From Pedobacter africanus (GTDB taxonomy: Bacteria > Bacteroidota > Bacteroidia > Sphingobacteriales > Sphingobacteriaceae): a stretch of DNA of 64,000 bases. Positions 34,132 through 43,354 of the stretch are shown piece by piece; within the stretch, counting starts at the first letter, position 1, and each line of letters begins with the position of its first letter. The stretch spans positions 1,860,001 through 1,924,000 of the forward strand of contig NZ_FWXT01000001.1 of assembly GCF_900176535.1 (NCBI RefSeq), read 5' to 3'. Below the pieces are notes generated by a model. The model was given only the letters and a program-made list of their open reading frames with translations, had not been told where the DNA came from and made no database searches. A program made the position numbers and the translations under genes.

Positions 34132-36666
34132 CTAAACAATTCCTCCCATTGCCGGATCGGTAAAGCTGGCTGCCCCGGTTTCTACCCTACCGGCATACCT
34201 TTGCTCAAAGCTGCTTTCACCTTCTACTTTTAAGCTGAAATCGTACCAGCCATATGTTTGCTTTAAATCCAGTACAATTTCCTGGGTAGCGCCTGCAGTT
34301 AGGTCCTTCCTAACATCGTTTTTACGATAGCCCAGATCTTTAATCACAACTGTATAACGCTTTGATGAACTTCCGTTAACTATTTTTAAGACCACATTAC
34401 CTGTCGGCTTTCCATTCTCCATTTCATAGGCACAGCGGATTCCCAGATCCGGATTATTGGCCGAGCCGATAAATTCTCTGTAATAGCCGTTCGGCCCATC
34501 TACCCTAAGGTGATATTTCCCGTTTTCAAAACCTGATACAGGCCAGTTATAAGTTAAGGTATCACCTGCAACTGCAGCGAAGGACCAGTTCCGGCATACC
34601 TGCGAACCCATTTCGGCATCTTTATAGGCTACAGGTGTATATACCGCGAAAGGCGCGCCGACAGCTTTTTTACCAAAAACAGCATTCCCGGCTTTAAATG
34701 TGATTTCGAAATTCTTTTTATCGGTGTGTAGTTTTCCATCAACATAAAGCTCATAAGGCAGCGCACAGGAAGGACGTATCCCTCTTTCCTGGACCGACAT
34801 TACTGCTCCGGAAAGCGGATTTGTCCGGTAGGCAGTAATATCAGCATCTGTCAGCTTCTTAAATCCTGAAGGATCTCCCTTAAACTTGGCATTGTAAATA
34901 TTTTCGACCATTGCATCGCGCTCCAGGAAGTCTATTTTATCCGGTTTGTCCCCATCAAAAGGCGTAAATACTGAAGTAAGGTCGCCGCAGATGGCCCTGC
35001 GCCATTTACTGATGTTCTCAATTTTAATCTCTTTGTTCAGCTTGTTACTGAAAAATACTTCCAGAAACTGTAGGGTTGATGTGTGATCGAATACTTCTGA
35101 ACATACCCTTCCTCCCCTGCTCCAGGGCGAAGCAATGAGCATTGGCACCCGGAAACCCAAACCAATTGGCGCTTCCCTCGCTGCTTTTTCAGGAACTCCT
35201 TGTTTCAATTCATTGGCGAGCCTTACATGCTCTATTTCCGTATCAATTCCCTGCGATACCTTACCGGTTCCGGGAATATTGGCATCTGGAATAGAGAAAG
35301 GTTTCACATGGTCGAAATACCCGTCATTTTCGTCGTAGGTAGTAATGAAAATGGTTTTTTTCCAAACCTCCGGGTTTTTGGTAAGGATATCCAGGATTTC
35401 TGAAACATACCATGCCCCGTACCATGGGGCACTTGGATGGTCGGAAAAATTCTGAGGACCGGCCAGCCAGGAAACTGCTGGTAACTTACCGGTATTCACA
35501 TCCTTTCTGAACTGGTACAGTACATCACCTTTAGGAACAGTGACCTCCCGTTTGGTATTCCCTTCTTTGTAACTCAACGTGGTAATGCTCCGGTAATCCG
35601 GATCAGCAGCATTGGTAACGAAAGCACTTTCAAAAAGCACTTTCTGCCGATCGGATAACTTATTGTATTCCTCCCGGCTCCATTTTTTTAGTTCCGACGC
35701 CGCATTGTCTAAGGCCTCCATTTTATTTTTCAGGTCTTTCTGTATCTTTTTTGCTGCCGCCTCGCTGGAAGGGCTTGCTTCCTGGAGCTTATTGATCTCA
35801 TCGGGTAGGGTCTCGACCACTTTTTGCAGGTTATTTACGTACCGGGATGAAAACTTTACATTATAAGCAGAGAAGAACTCGAGCAGGTTGCAGCCAAAGT
35901 TGCCCAGCCAGGCGCGTTCCTCACCTTTATATCCGCCACCGCAGCTCAAATCATTCTGATAAAATTTCCATTTTACATTGTGCTCCTCCAGCAATTCGGG
36001 AAAGGCTTTCCATGGTAATTTGCCGAAGCTGAAATCATCATTTCTAATGTTTACTTTTTGTATTCCGTCTAGCTGATAGGATACTTTTCCTGTCCAGAAG
36101 AATGACCGGTTGGGTGTAGTGCTGGTCATGCCGGAGCAAAAGTTCTGATCACAAACCGTGAAGGCATCGGCCATAGCGTAGTTAAAAGGCAGGTCTTCGC
36201 GGTTGTAATGGCCTAAGGTAAGCGGCATCCCCGCGTAGCTTTTGTTCCCCGATTTTTTGGAAGTCAGCCATTTATCGTATTTTCCTTTATTGTAGGCATC
36301 CACCTGGCTGGCCCTGGAATGCGGGAGAGAGCCGATCCAGGTTACCTTGGAATCTTTAATATTTAAGCGGAAGGGCGCATAGGTATCACCGGCCGCATCT
36401 GTCTGCATCCATACCGGCTTTTGATCGGGAAGTGTAATTGCACGCGGGTCATTAAACCCTCTTACGCCCTGCAAAGTACCAAAGCAATGGTCAAAAGACC
36501 TGTTTTCCTGCATCAGGATAACGATATGCTCCGCGTCAAGAAAACTACTGCCCAGCTTAGGGTCTATGGCCAGTGCCCTTTGTATAGATGCCGGCAGCAT
36601 TGTGGAAATCCCCGCAGCACCAGACAGCAGCAGGGATTTTCTGATAAATTCTCTTCTTGATTCCAT
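34132..36666 (-). CDS. Phosphocholine-specific phospholipase C, Tat-exported
   Basis: An 844-residue phosphoesterase-family enzyme. The twin-arginine signal ESRREFIRKSLLLSGAAG (2-19) indicates export of the folded protein. The catalytic domain begins with HIVILMQENRSFDHCFG (about 47-63), metal- and phosphate-binding, and contains TTYDENDGYFDHVKP (about 435-450). Two C-terminal DUF756-type beta domains follow (about 630-710 and 740-835), as in non-haemolytic PLCs of Pseudomonas and Burkholderia. It should cleave phosphatidylcholine or sphingomyelin to phosphocholine and diacylglycerol or ceramide. A charged alpha-helical insert near 275-335 is noticeable. It precedes the OsmC-like gene and has no glycan-related neighbour of obvious function. 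Confidence 0.9.
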   Translation of the reverse strand: MESRREFIRKSLLLSGAAGISTMLPASIQRALAIDPKLGSSFLDAEHIVILMQENRSFDHCFGTLQGVRGFNDPRAITLPDQKPVWMQTDAAGDTYAPFRLNIKDSKVTWIGSLPHSRASQVDAYNKGKYDKWLTSKKSGNKSYAGMPLTLGHYNREDLPFNYAMADAFTVCDQNFCSGMTSTTPNRSFFWTGKVSYQLDGIQKVNIRNDDFSFGKLPWKAFPELLEEHNVKWKFYQNDLSCGGGYKGEERAWLGNFGCNLLEFFSAYNVKFSSRYVNNLQKVVETLPDEINKLQEASPSSEAAAKKIQKDLKNKMEALDNAASELKKWSREEYNKLSDRQKVLFESAFVTNAADPDYRSITTLSYKEGNTKREVTVPKGDVLYQFRKDVNTGKLPAVSWLAGPQNFSDHPSAPWYGAWYVSEILDILTKNPEVWKKTIFITTYDENDGYFDHVKPFSIPDANIPGTGKVSQGIDTEIEHVRLANELKQGVPEKAAREAPIGLGFRVPMLIASPWSRGGRVCSEVFDHTSTLQFLEVFFSNKLNKEIKIENISKWRRAICGDLTSVFTPFDGDKPDKIDFLERDAMVENIYNAKFKGDPSGFKKLTDADITAYRTNPLSGAVMSVQERGIRPSCALPYELYVDGKLHTDKKNFEITFKAGNAVFGKKAVGAPFAVYTPVAYKDAEMGSQVCRNWSFAAVAGDTLTYNWPVSGFENGKYHLRVDGPNGYYREFIGSANNPDLGIRCAYEMENGKPTGNVVLKIVNGSSSKRYTVVIKDLGYRKNDVRKDLTAGATQEIVLDLKQTYGWYDFSLKVEGESSFEQRYAGRVETGAASFTDPAMGGIV

Positions 36667-36823
36667 AATTGAGGTTTGTGTGTTTAAGGCTTATGGGTTA
36701 AATAAGCTTTCTAATTTCACAAATAAAATGATGGAATATGTGTATTTCTTATAAAATTTTTGTTATATTTTGTTTAAAAATATTAAATCTGATTTCCATT
36801 TAAAGCTATTTAATTACAAAACC

Positions 36824-37645
36824 TCATTTCAAATGGTAGGCCATGATGCTTTTTTTCCAGAAGGTAGGAATGTAAACAATACGCTTAACCGGATCATAAC
36901 CTATATCTGCAGTATTCTTTTTTTCCTGGTGGCTGTCCAGCAGCAGGTCATACTTACCGTCGGCATATACATAATATACATACCCACCCCAGCAGGAAAA
37001 CAGCCAGTCGCCATTGCCCACAGGCTCTATGCCATCCCCTCCGTTAGGAAGTTCCGCAATTTTGGTTAGCTGTTTACTGGCATCGGCTTTCCATAGTGTC
37101 TTGCCCCCGGCAATATACAAGTCATTTCCGATGGCTTTCAAACCGTTTACACCTGTTACATTCTCCATATAAAGCGACACTTTATTGCCCTCTACCTTGT
37201 GGATCCGTTTTGTCCTGGAATCGGAAACATAGACAATGCCGTTATCGCTAACGGTAATGTCGTTCAGAAATTTGGCACTATCTACCGGTATTTTTTGTTT
37301 TACTTTACCTTTTGCTATATCTACAACCACCACGTCAGTCAGATCGGCTATATACAACATATTGCCGCTTTTTGCCAGACCTTTTGGCGAATTTAATCCG
37401 GTTATCCAATCGTGGTTCAATACCTTTCCATCCAGGCCAAGTTTTGCAACTCCACCAATACCATCCTTATCATTCGGGTTATTTCCCATTACAGAAACAT
37501 ATACAATACCTGCTTTGACATCAGGCAATGCAGATTCAGGTACATTAATTACACTATCCGTTTCCCACAGCTTTTCCAAACGGTGCTGGGCATTTGAACC
37601 TAATGAAACAAAGACAAACAGGGCAAGGGCAAAATACTTCTTCAT
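36824..37645 (-). CDS. SMP-30/gluconolactonase-like exported beta-propeller
   Basis: A 273-residue protein with a signal peptide ending near GSNAQ (residue 20). The mature part is a six-bladed propeller of the SMP-30/strictosidine-synthase type: PESALPDVKAGIVYVSVMG near the start carries the metal-ligand glutamate, followed by NSPKGLAKSGNMLYIADL, LNDITVSDNGIVYVSDS and NGLKAIGNDLYIAGG. Family members are lactonases or have unknown function. It is divergent from the GH105/sorbosone-dehydrogenase/cytochrome operon, so a lactonase acting on sugar lactones made there is attractive but unproven. Confidence 0.75.
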   Translation of the reverse strand: MKKYFALALFVFVSLGSNAQHRLEKLWETDSVINVPESALPDVKAGIVYVSVMGNNPNDKDGIGGVAKLGLDGKVLNHDWITGLNSPKGLAKSGNMLYIADLTDVVVVDIAKGKVKQKIPVDSAKFLNDITVSDNGIVYVSDSRTKRIHKVEGNKVSLYMENVTGVNGLKAIGNDLYIAGGKTLWKADASKQLTKIAELPNGGDGIEPVGNGDWLFSCWGGYVYYVYADGKYDLLLDSHQEKKNTADIGYDPVKRIVYIPTFWKKSIMAYHLK

Positions 37646-37890
37646 AAAAATGGATTGAGGTTAAATATATCCGTTAAAATACATAATTATCTTAAAATTC
37701 GGGAATTGCGATTGCAATCCAAGCCTCTCTATCAGACAAAATGTTATCCTCATTTGGCCATATTGTCAACGATCTTACCATTAACCCCGGATAATAGCTC
37801 AAAAAGCACACATCCGCTATTACAGGCTACTTTGTTCATTTCCTAGCCATCAAATAAACACTAACTTTAAGTGTATAAATGAACCAAATA

Positions 37891-39039
37891 ATGAACAAAA
37901 ATTCTATTTTAGGCATGACCTGCCTGGCATCCGCCCTTTTATTTTTGGGAACGGGCAGCAGTTATGCACAATCGAAGGCATCAGATTTGAAAAGCTGGCC
38001 AAAAGGGAGCTCACCAAAAGAAATAGGCGTTAGAATTGCAGACCGTTTTGTAACTACTCCGCATTCCAATTTCAACCGGCCAGGCCCGCCAAAAGTGATT
38101 ACTTATCCTGAAACCTGTACCTGGTACGGGGCACTTACCTTTGCCAAGGAAACTAAAGACGCCAAACTGCTTGGAAAATTAAAAGACCGTTTTGAGCCGC
38201 TTTTTGGCGTGGAAGCTAAAATGATTCCGGTGCCAGACCATGTTGACTACAGTGTATTCGGATCTGTACCGCTTGAATTATATATGCAGACCAAAGAGAA
38301 AAAATATTTTGACCTGGGCATTTCAATTGCCGACAAACAATGGGGCCCACCGGAAGGCCCCCGGGTAGTTGCGGCTTCGCAGGGGTATTACGACCAGGGC
38401 TATACCTGGCAAACCCGCTTATGGATAGATGATATGTTTATGATCACAGCCGTACAGGCCCAGGCATACCGGGCTACCGGAGATCAGAAATACATTGACC
38501 GGGCTGCAAAAGAAATGGTATTCTACTTAGATCAGCTGCAAAAACCAAACGGCTTGTTCTATCATGCCCCCGATGTACCCTATTACTGGGGGCGTGGCGA
38601 TGGCTGGATGGCTGTAGGCATGGCCGAACTATTAAGGTCTTTGCCGAAAAGCAATCCGAATTACGAAAGAATCATGAAAGGCTACAAAACCATGATGGCT
38701 TCACTTCTACAATATCAGACTGAAGAAGGCATGTGGCGCCAGCTGATCGATAAGCCAGAATCCTGGCCTGAAACTTCTGCCACTGGCATGTTTACTTTTG
38801 CTTTCATTACGGGTGTTAAAAATGGTTGGCTGGACAAAGAAGTGTACGGTAAAGCTGCCCGCAAAGCCTGGCTAAAATTGATTACTTACATCAATACAGA
38901 TAACGACATTACAGATGTATGTGAAGGTACCAACAAGAAAAACGACTACCAGTATTATTTAGATCGCAAAAGAAATGTTGGAGATCTCCATGGACAGGCG
39001 CCGCTTTTATGGTGTGCAACCGCTTTATTACGCAAATAA
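37891..39039 (+). CDS. GH105/GH88-like unsaturated uronyl hydrolase
   Basis: The second ATG at 37891 (MNKNSILGM) is chosen because the leader element AACCAAATA lies directly before it; an ATG at 37879 would add four residues, and numbering here counts from that one. A signal peptide ends near SSYAQ. The (alpha/alpha)6 barrel has LWIDDMFMITAVQAQAY with D184/D185 matching the catalytic Asp of YteR, YYWGRGDGWMAVGMAELL, and ETSATGMFTFAF. These enzymes hydrate the double bond of unsaturated uronic acids left by polysaccharide lyases and so remove them. Its product partner could be the PL6 or beta-helix lyase locus a few kb away. First gene of a three-gene operon. Confidence 0.84.
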   Translation: MNKNSILGMTCLASALLFLGTGSSYAQSKASDLKSWPKGSSPKEIGVRIADRFVTTPHSNFNRPGPPKVITYPETCTWYGALTFAKETKDAKLLGKLKDRFEPLFGVEAKMIPVPDHVDYSVFGSVPLELYMQTKEKKYFDLGISIADKQWGPPEGPRVVAASQGYYDQGYTWQTRLWIDDMFMITAVQAQAYRATGDQKYIDRAAKEMVFYLDQLQKPNGLFYHAPDVPYYWGRGDGWMAVGMAELLRSLPKSNPNYERIMKGYKTMMASLLQYQTEEGMWRQLIDKPESWPETSATGMFTFAFITGVKNGWLDKEVYGKAARKAWLKLITYINTDNDITDVCEGTNKKNDYQYYLDRKRNVGDLHGQAPLLWCATALLRK

Positions 39040-39084
39040 GATAAAGCATAGTAATGGAATGAATATTTTTAATAAAAAAACACA

Positions 39085-40368
39085 ATGAAAAAAATACTCA
39101 TCGTACCGGTTCTGCTTGGTGCACTTGCCTTTTTTACCCTCTACGCTTTTAAAGATATTTCTGCGTTGCAGGGGCCAAAGCCAGATGCAGATAATGTAGG
39201 GCTTAAACTTCCAGAAGGATTTGGGGCCTTAAAGGTGGCCGATATCGGGGCTAAGGCAAGGCACCTTGTGGTAACCCCGCAAGGGCTCATTTATGTGAAA
39301 CTGGCCCGTGTAAAAGAAGAAAAAGGCATTTATGTACTTCGGGAAGGTGCCGATGGCAGGGCCCAGATTACCGGCGGCTTTGGCAATTATGGTGGTACGG
39401 GCATCTATATAAAAGATGGCTATCTCTATGCTTCTTCCAATAAAGAGGTGTTCCGGTATAAATTAAACGACAAAAACGAGGTCATTGACCCTAACAATCC
39501 TGAAACGATTGTTAAAGGACTGAAAATGGGCCGTCAGCACGAAACCAAATCATTAGTGTTGGATAACGATGGCAATATATATGTCAACATTGGAGTGCCT
39601 TCGAATTCATGCCAGGAGCAGGACCGGGGCTTAAGATCTAAAGGCATTCCCGGATGTCCTTTACTGGATTCTGCAGCCGGCATCTGGCAGTTTAAAGCAA
39701 ACAAACTGAACCAGAGTTATGCTGAAGGTATACGGTATGCAACAGGCTTACGTAATGTGGTGGGTTTAGACTGGAACCAGCAGAACAACCAGCTTTTTGT
39801 GATGCAGCATGGCCGCGACAACCTGAACAGCTCCTGGCCGGAGCTTTACGATACCAAAGAATCCGCAGAATTGCCCGCAGAGTGTTTATATGCTTTAAAG
39901 AAAGGTGATAATGCCGGCTGGCCATTTATGTATTACGATGGCATTCAGCATAAAAAAATTGTAGCCCCCGAATATGGCGGCGACAAGAAAAAAGAAGCTG
40001 ACCCTAAATACCTGGATCCGGTGGTTGCATTTCCAGCCCATATGGCACCAAACGGTTTGTTGTTTTACACCGGAAACATGTTCCCTGAGAAATATAAAAA
40101 CGGCGCTTTTATCGCTTTCCACGGATCCTGGAACCGTGCGCCTGAACCTCAGAAAGGGTTCTTCGTCGTGTTTCAGCCTTTTAAAGACGGCAAGCCTTCG
40201 GGCGATTGGGAGATCTTTGCCGATAACTTTGCCGGTACACCAGAAAAAGCTGCGATGAATAAGGCCGACCACCGCCCGTGCGGACTGGCACAAGGTGCTG
40301 ATGGCTCTCTTTATGTAACGGATGATTCAAAGGGGTTGATTTACCGCATCCTATATACTAAGAAATAA
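39085..40368 (+). CDS. L-sorbosone-dehydrogenase-like PQQ propeller protein
   Basis: A 427-residue exported or membrane-anchored protein (hydrophobic segment about 4-22) with a beta-propeller of the GSDH/sorbosone dehydrogenase superfamily. Motifs include LPEGFGALKVADIGAKARHLVV, GRQHETKSLVLDNDGNIYV, YATGLRNVVGLDWN, HGRDNLNSSWPE and FIAFHGSWNR. Four cysteines in SNSCQEQDRG, GIPGCPL, PAECLYAL and HRPCGL may form disulphides. It likely oxidises an aldose or aldehyde with PQQ, passing electrons to the cytochrome c encoded 9 bases downstream. The true substrate is unknown; the sorbosone name is by family only. Confidence 0.8.
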   Translation: MKKILIVPVLLGALAFFTLYAFKDISALQGPKPDADNVGLKLPEGFGALKVADIGAKARHLVVTPQGLIYVKLARVKEEKGIYVLREGADGRAQITGGFGNYGGTGIYIKDGYLYASSNKEVFRYKLNDKNEVIDPNNPETIVKGLKMGRQHETKSLVLDNDGNIYVNIGVPSNSCQEQDRGLRSKGIPGCPLLDSAAGIWQFKANKLNQSYAEGIRYATGLRNVVGLDWNQQNNQLFVMQHGRDNLNSSWPELYDTKESAELPAECLYALKKGDNAGWPFMYYDGIQHKKIVAPEYGGDKKKEADPKYLDPVVAFPAHMAPNGLLFYTGNMFPEKYKNGAFIAFHGSWNRAPEPQKGFFVVFQPFKDGKPSGDWEIFADNFAGTPEKAAMNKADHRPCGLAQGADGSLYVTDDSKGLIYRILYTKK

Positions 40369-40377
40369 ACAGTAGCG

Positions 40378-40827
40378 ATGAAAAGAATTTTAGTATCCTT
40401 ATTGATTCTAGCTGCATGCAGCATCCGGCTGTCTGCCCAGACAAAGGGGAAAAAAGCCACTGCGGCAAAACCTCAGGCAGTTACTGCAGCAGTAATGGCC
40501 AGTGGGAAAAAGATATACAACAAGTATTGCCTGGCCTGCCACATGGCTGACGGCGGAGGCGTTCCGAACATGAACCCTCCCCTTAGTAAAACATCGTATG
40601 TACTGGGCGATAAAACCAGGCTCATTAAGGTGATCCTGAACGGCCTGGCAACAGGCGAGGAAATTGATGGTGAAACTTATACCAATGTGATGCCTGCACA
40701 TAATTTCCTTACAGATCAGGAAGTTTCGGATGTGCTGAGTTTTGTGAGAAACAGTTTTGAAAATAAAACCAGTGGCATTTCTGTTCAGGAAGTAAAAGCT
40801 GTAAGGGCTAAAAGCACAAAAAAATAG
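40378..40827 (+). CDS. Exported c-type cytochrome, partner of the PQQ dehydrogenase
   Basis: A 149-residue protein with a signal peptide ending near RLSAQ (residue 21), a lysine/alanine-rich linker, and one cytochrome c domain: CLACH at 51-55, GVPNMNPPL, and VMPAHNFLTDQEVSDVLSFVRN supplying the distal methionine. Nine bases separate it from the sorbosone-dehydrogenase-like gene, and the operon ends at a strong terminator 20 bases after its stop. It should be the electron acceptor of that dehydrogenase. The same two functions are fused in the protein at 14692. Confidence 0.88.
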   Translation: MKRILVSLLILAACSIRLSAQTKGKKATAAKPQAVTAAVMASGKKIYNKYCLACHMADGGGVPNMNPPLSKTSYVLGDKTRLIKVILNGLATGEEIDGETYTNVMPAHNFLTDQEVSDVLSFVRNSFENKTSGISVQEVKAVRAKSTKK

Positions 40828-40846
40828 CGTACAGAACGATACAGAT

Positions 40847-40886
40847 AAAAAGAAAGCGCAGCCAGGTCTGGCTGCGCTTTCTTTTT
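40847..40886. terminator. Strong bidirectional terminator
   Basis: A perfect 18-bp stem (AAAAAGAAAGCGCAGCCA with its complement) and a GGTC loop, flanked by A-runs and T-runs so that a U-tract follows in both directions. It lies between the cytochrome c gene on the plus strand and the beta-helix lipoprotein gene on the minus strand. Confidence 0.92.
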
Positions 40887-40893
40887 ATCTGCA

Positions 40894-42552
40894 TTATTGT
40901 CCTCCTAATTTTCCTTTACCTGCCCATAAACGAAGTTGCTCTTGTATAGATCCGGCACGCTGTGCAGCGGTGGTTATGTTGTTTACCGCCGCACTTCCCA
41001 TTCTCTCGGTAAGCTGTGCTATGTAGAGACTTCTAGGCAATACAGGAGTACCCCAGCTCTCCCAGTAACCTGCCCCGTTCTTTGTTTGTCCGACACAGCC
41101 TATACCCCAGTTTTTAGCGCCTTTCGGACTTTCTACCTTGATGTCGTAATTTGAAGATTTACAATTCCAGAACATCGTCTGGGCACCGGCCCAGCCATGT
41201 CCGGAGCCCATGGCCTTCCTGTTCTGTACAATGATCTGTCCCCCAAAAACATTGTCGAACAGCACACCCGTTGCCCAACGGTGATGCGGGCCTATATCCG
41301 CTTTGGTATTAATAGAATAGCTATCCAGAAAGACATTCGGTCCCGGAACCCTTGACCCTGTTACATAATCGTGCCGGCCACCGTCGGTATAACAACGCTG
41401 AAAAAGGTTAAAAGAAGACCCGGCCTCCAGATTGAAAGAATACTTTCTGCTCCCCGTTGTCTGGGACTTAGGCTCAAGCATCGCGCATTCTTCTATGGTA
41501 TTGTAAACCGACATGGTACTGACAGATACACAGGCATAGCCAAAATACTGTGCAGTGACCTGTTTAATCCAGCAATTCTCGGTACGGTTCAGTTCTATAC
41601 CATTCCAGGCATGCAGTTCATCATCGTCGTTTAAATAATAAGATACCAGGCGAATGTTTTCCACTCCCGAATTGCTGATGCGCCCGGTGATATTGGTCTT
41701 AAAAACATAGCCTCCTCCGTATCTGGTCTGTATGGGATCCACAATGGCTGCGTTTAAGGTAATTGTATTGCCGTTAATAGCTGTTATTTTACGTTCAAAA
41801 TTGACGTCATAGTCCGCTGCAGTCCAACCATATTGCGCCATATCCAAGGCATTGATCCACTCCTGGTTTGGCACACGATACACGGAGATCTGATCTCCGA
41901 TGGTAAAACCGGCTGCAGACTCTACGTCAAAGCTTACAGCACCGGTTGGCACATATTCCGTGCTGATCTTTTTCCTGGTTCCGCCAACTTCCGGCATGCC
42001 CGAGCCCGAGCCATTGAGTTCTATTAGATTATGCTGTGCTTTTTTGGTGGCTTTAATGATGGTGCCATTGCTGCCCTGCCCTACGCCACGCAGCACGACT
42101 CCGCCCCTGTCAATAAGCAGTGTACCCTCTACCTCGTACGTTCCTGCTTGCAGCAATACCGCGCCCCTGATGCCATTCGCGTCTGCTGGCATGCTCTTTA
42201 CTTCATCTATTGCATTTTGAATATTCAGGCGATTGTCGCCTGCAACTGCACTAATGGTCTTTTTTACCGGCACATCGGGTAACGCTACTCCTCCACCCTG
42301 ATAACCCGCAGTAGAGAAATCGGGGATCACATTATCTTTGTTGCTCTCGCCTTCATTGGCAAATTTATTGTAAGCCAGTTTATTTGCACTATTGATATAA
42401 ACCAACGAAGTGGTATTTTCCGGCGGGTTCACCACCGGTGGATTGGTAACAGGCGGATTCGTTTTTTCATCCACCTGTACCGTTTTCTTTTTACAGGAAA
42501 CACTCCACATTAAAGCCAATAAGATAATAAATAGTTTTGAAAGCGCTTTCAT
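40894..42552 (-). CDS. Lipoprotein with right-handed beta-helix, candidate uncharacterised polysaccharide lyase
   Basis: A 552-residue lipoprotein: lipobox WSVSC (Cys20), a Pro/Asn-rich spacer (31-46, repeated NPP), a helix N-cap (about 100-150, NIQNAIDEVKS and LLQAGTYEVEGTLLIDRGG) and a long beta-helix to about 500. A strip rich in His, Arg and Asp stands out: GRHDYVTGSR (392-401) and GPHHRWATG (421-429), with GSGHGWAGAQTMFWNC shortly after. Such clustered basic and acidic residues on a beta-helix are typical of lyase or hydrolase active sites, but I do not recognise the family. It is the last gene of the PL6-SusC-SusD locus, following a possible FAS1 lipoprotein by 5 bases. Confidence 0.75.
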   Translation of the reverse strand: MKALSKLFIILLALMWSVSCKKKTVQVDEKTNPPVTNPPVVNPPENTTSLVYINSANKLAYNKFANEGESNKDNVIPDFSTAGYQGGGVALPDVPVKKTISAVAGDNRLNIQNAIDEVKSMPADANGIRGAVLLQAGTYEVEGTLLIDRGGVVLRGVGQGSNGTIIKATKKAQHNLIELNGSGSGMPEVGGTRKKISTEYVPTGAVSFDVESAAGFTIGDQISVYRVPNQEWINALDMAQYGWTAADYDVNFERKITAINGNTITLNAAIVDPIQTRYGGGYVFKTNITGRISNSGVENIRLVSYYLNDDDELHAWNGIELNRTENCWIKQVTAQYFGYACVSVSTMSVYNTIEECAMLEPKSQTTGSRKYSFNLEAGSSFNLFQRCYTDGGRHDYVTGSRVPGPNVFLDSYSINTKADIGPHHRWATGVLFDNVFGGQIIVQNRKAMGSGHGWAGAQTMFWNCKSSNYDIKVESPKGAKNWGIGCVGQTKNGAGYWESWGTPVLPRSLYIAQLTERMGSAAVNNITTAAQRAGSIQEQLRLWAGKGKLGGQ

Positions 42553-42557
42553 TTAAG

Positions 42558-43343
42558 CTATTGTACAATGGTAACCCTGCGCGGGAATACAGAAGCACCT
42601 GTAGTACTAGTAGGCGACACCACATGAACCTGACCGTTTGTAGCTATCTGGCCTGATGATGTACAATTGGTTACGCTATTAATCCGTAGCGGAGAATCCT
42701 GATTGTTAACCAGAACCATATCTATTTTGCCCTCAGGATCAAACCCTATAGCACCTAGTCTGGAAACACTGCTTTGGATAGATCCCGGAACAGACCCCGG
42801 GGGTAGCAGTGTTTCAAGCGTTGTAGTGCTGGTTGTTGCATTGTTAAACCCATAATCACCCTTCAGTATCAGGTATAAAAAGTAATTTCTTACTTCCTGA
42901 ACCGGATATTCTTTCCAGGAAGTTGCAGGGTGGGTTCTTGGTGTAATTCCGTCAGGAAGATATGCCTGACTACCATCCGGATTTTTTTCATAAATCGGGA
43001 AGTCAAACCACAATCCCCCGGTAATTGCCCCTGTCGTTGCATTCCGCACCCTGATCGCATTAGTCCCTAAGAATATGAATGTTCTTCCGGATTGTTCATA
43101 TTCACTTAAATCGATGCCTGCATATTCCAATCCAAGCTGCATCCATTTAAAAAGAGTATCACTGGCTATTTGGGGTGCTTTACCTCTATCCAGCATATAC
43201 TGCTTTGCAGATTTGTTCAAATGAGGATCCAATGTCTTCTTTTCATATTTATAATCTTTCTGCAGGTCAAGCCCAAACATAGAACATGAAGTACTTAGTG
43301 CAATACAGAAAAGACCAGTTAACAAAATATTTATATTTTTCAT
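42558..43343 (-). CDS. Lipoprotein, possible fasciclin (FAS1)-like domain
   Basis: About 261 residues from MKNINIL (43343); an ATG at 43352 is also possible. The lipobox is ALSTSCSMFG. The segment from LDPHLNKSAKQYML to the C-terminus has a FAS1-like plan, with GRTFIFLGTNAIRVRN near the middle and NGQVHVVSPTS near the end resembling the H2 box of fasciclins. Similar lipoproteins accompany SusCD pairs in this group and may act as additional surface glycan-binding proteins. It lies 2-11 bases after the SusD stop. The FAS1 assignment is moderate; function is inferred from position only. Confidence 0.65.
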   Translation of the reverse strand: MKNINILLTGLFCIALSTSCSMFGLDLQKDYKYEKKTLDPHLNKSAKQYMLDRGKAPQIASDTLFKWMQLGLEYAGIDLSEYEQSGRTFIFLGTNAIRVRNATTGAITGGLWFDFPIYEKNPDGSQAYLPDGITPRTHPATSWKEYPVQEVRNYFLYLILKGDYGFNNATTSTTTLETLLPPGSVPGSIQSSVSRLGAIGFDPEGKIDMVLVNNQDSPLRINSVTNCTSSGQIATNGQVHVVSPTSTTGASVFPRRVTIVQ

Positions 43344-43354
43344 CTTAGTCATGA

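Noticed and set aside
34132..36666. Link between phospholipase C and the kinase/lyase gene as an ethanolamine lipid pathway
   Set aside because: The genes are over 30 kb apart in separate units, and the PLC family prefers phosphocholine; kept only as an alternative for the kinase/lyase substrate.
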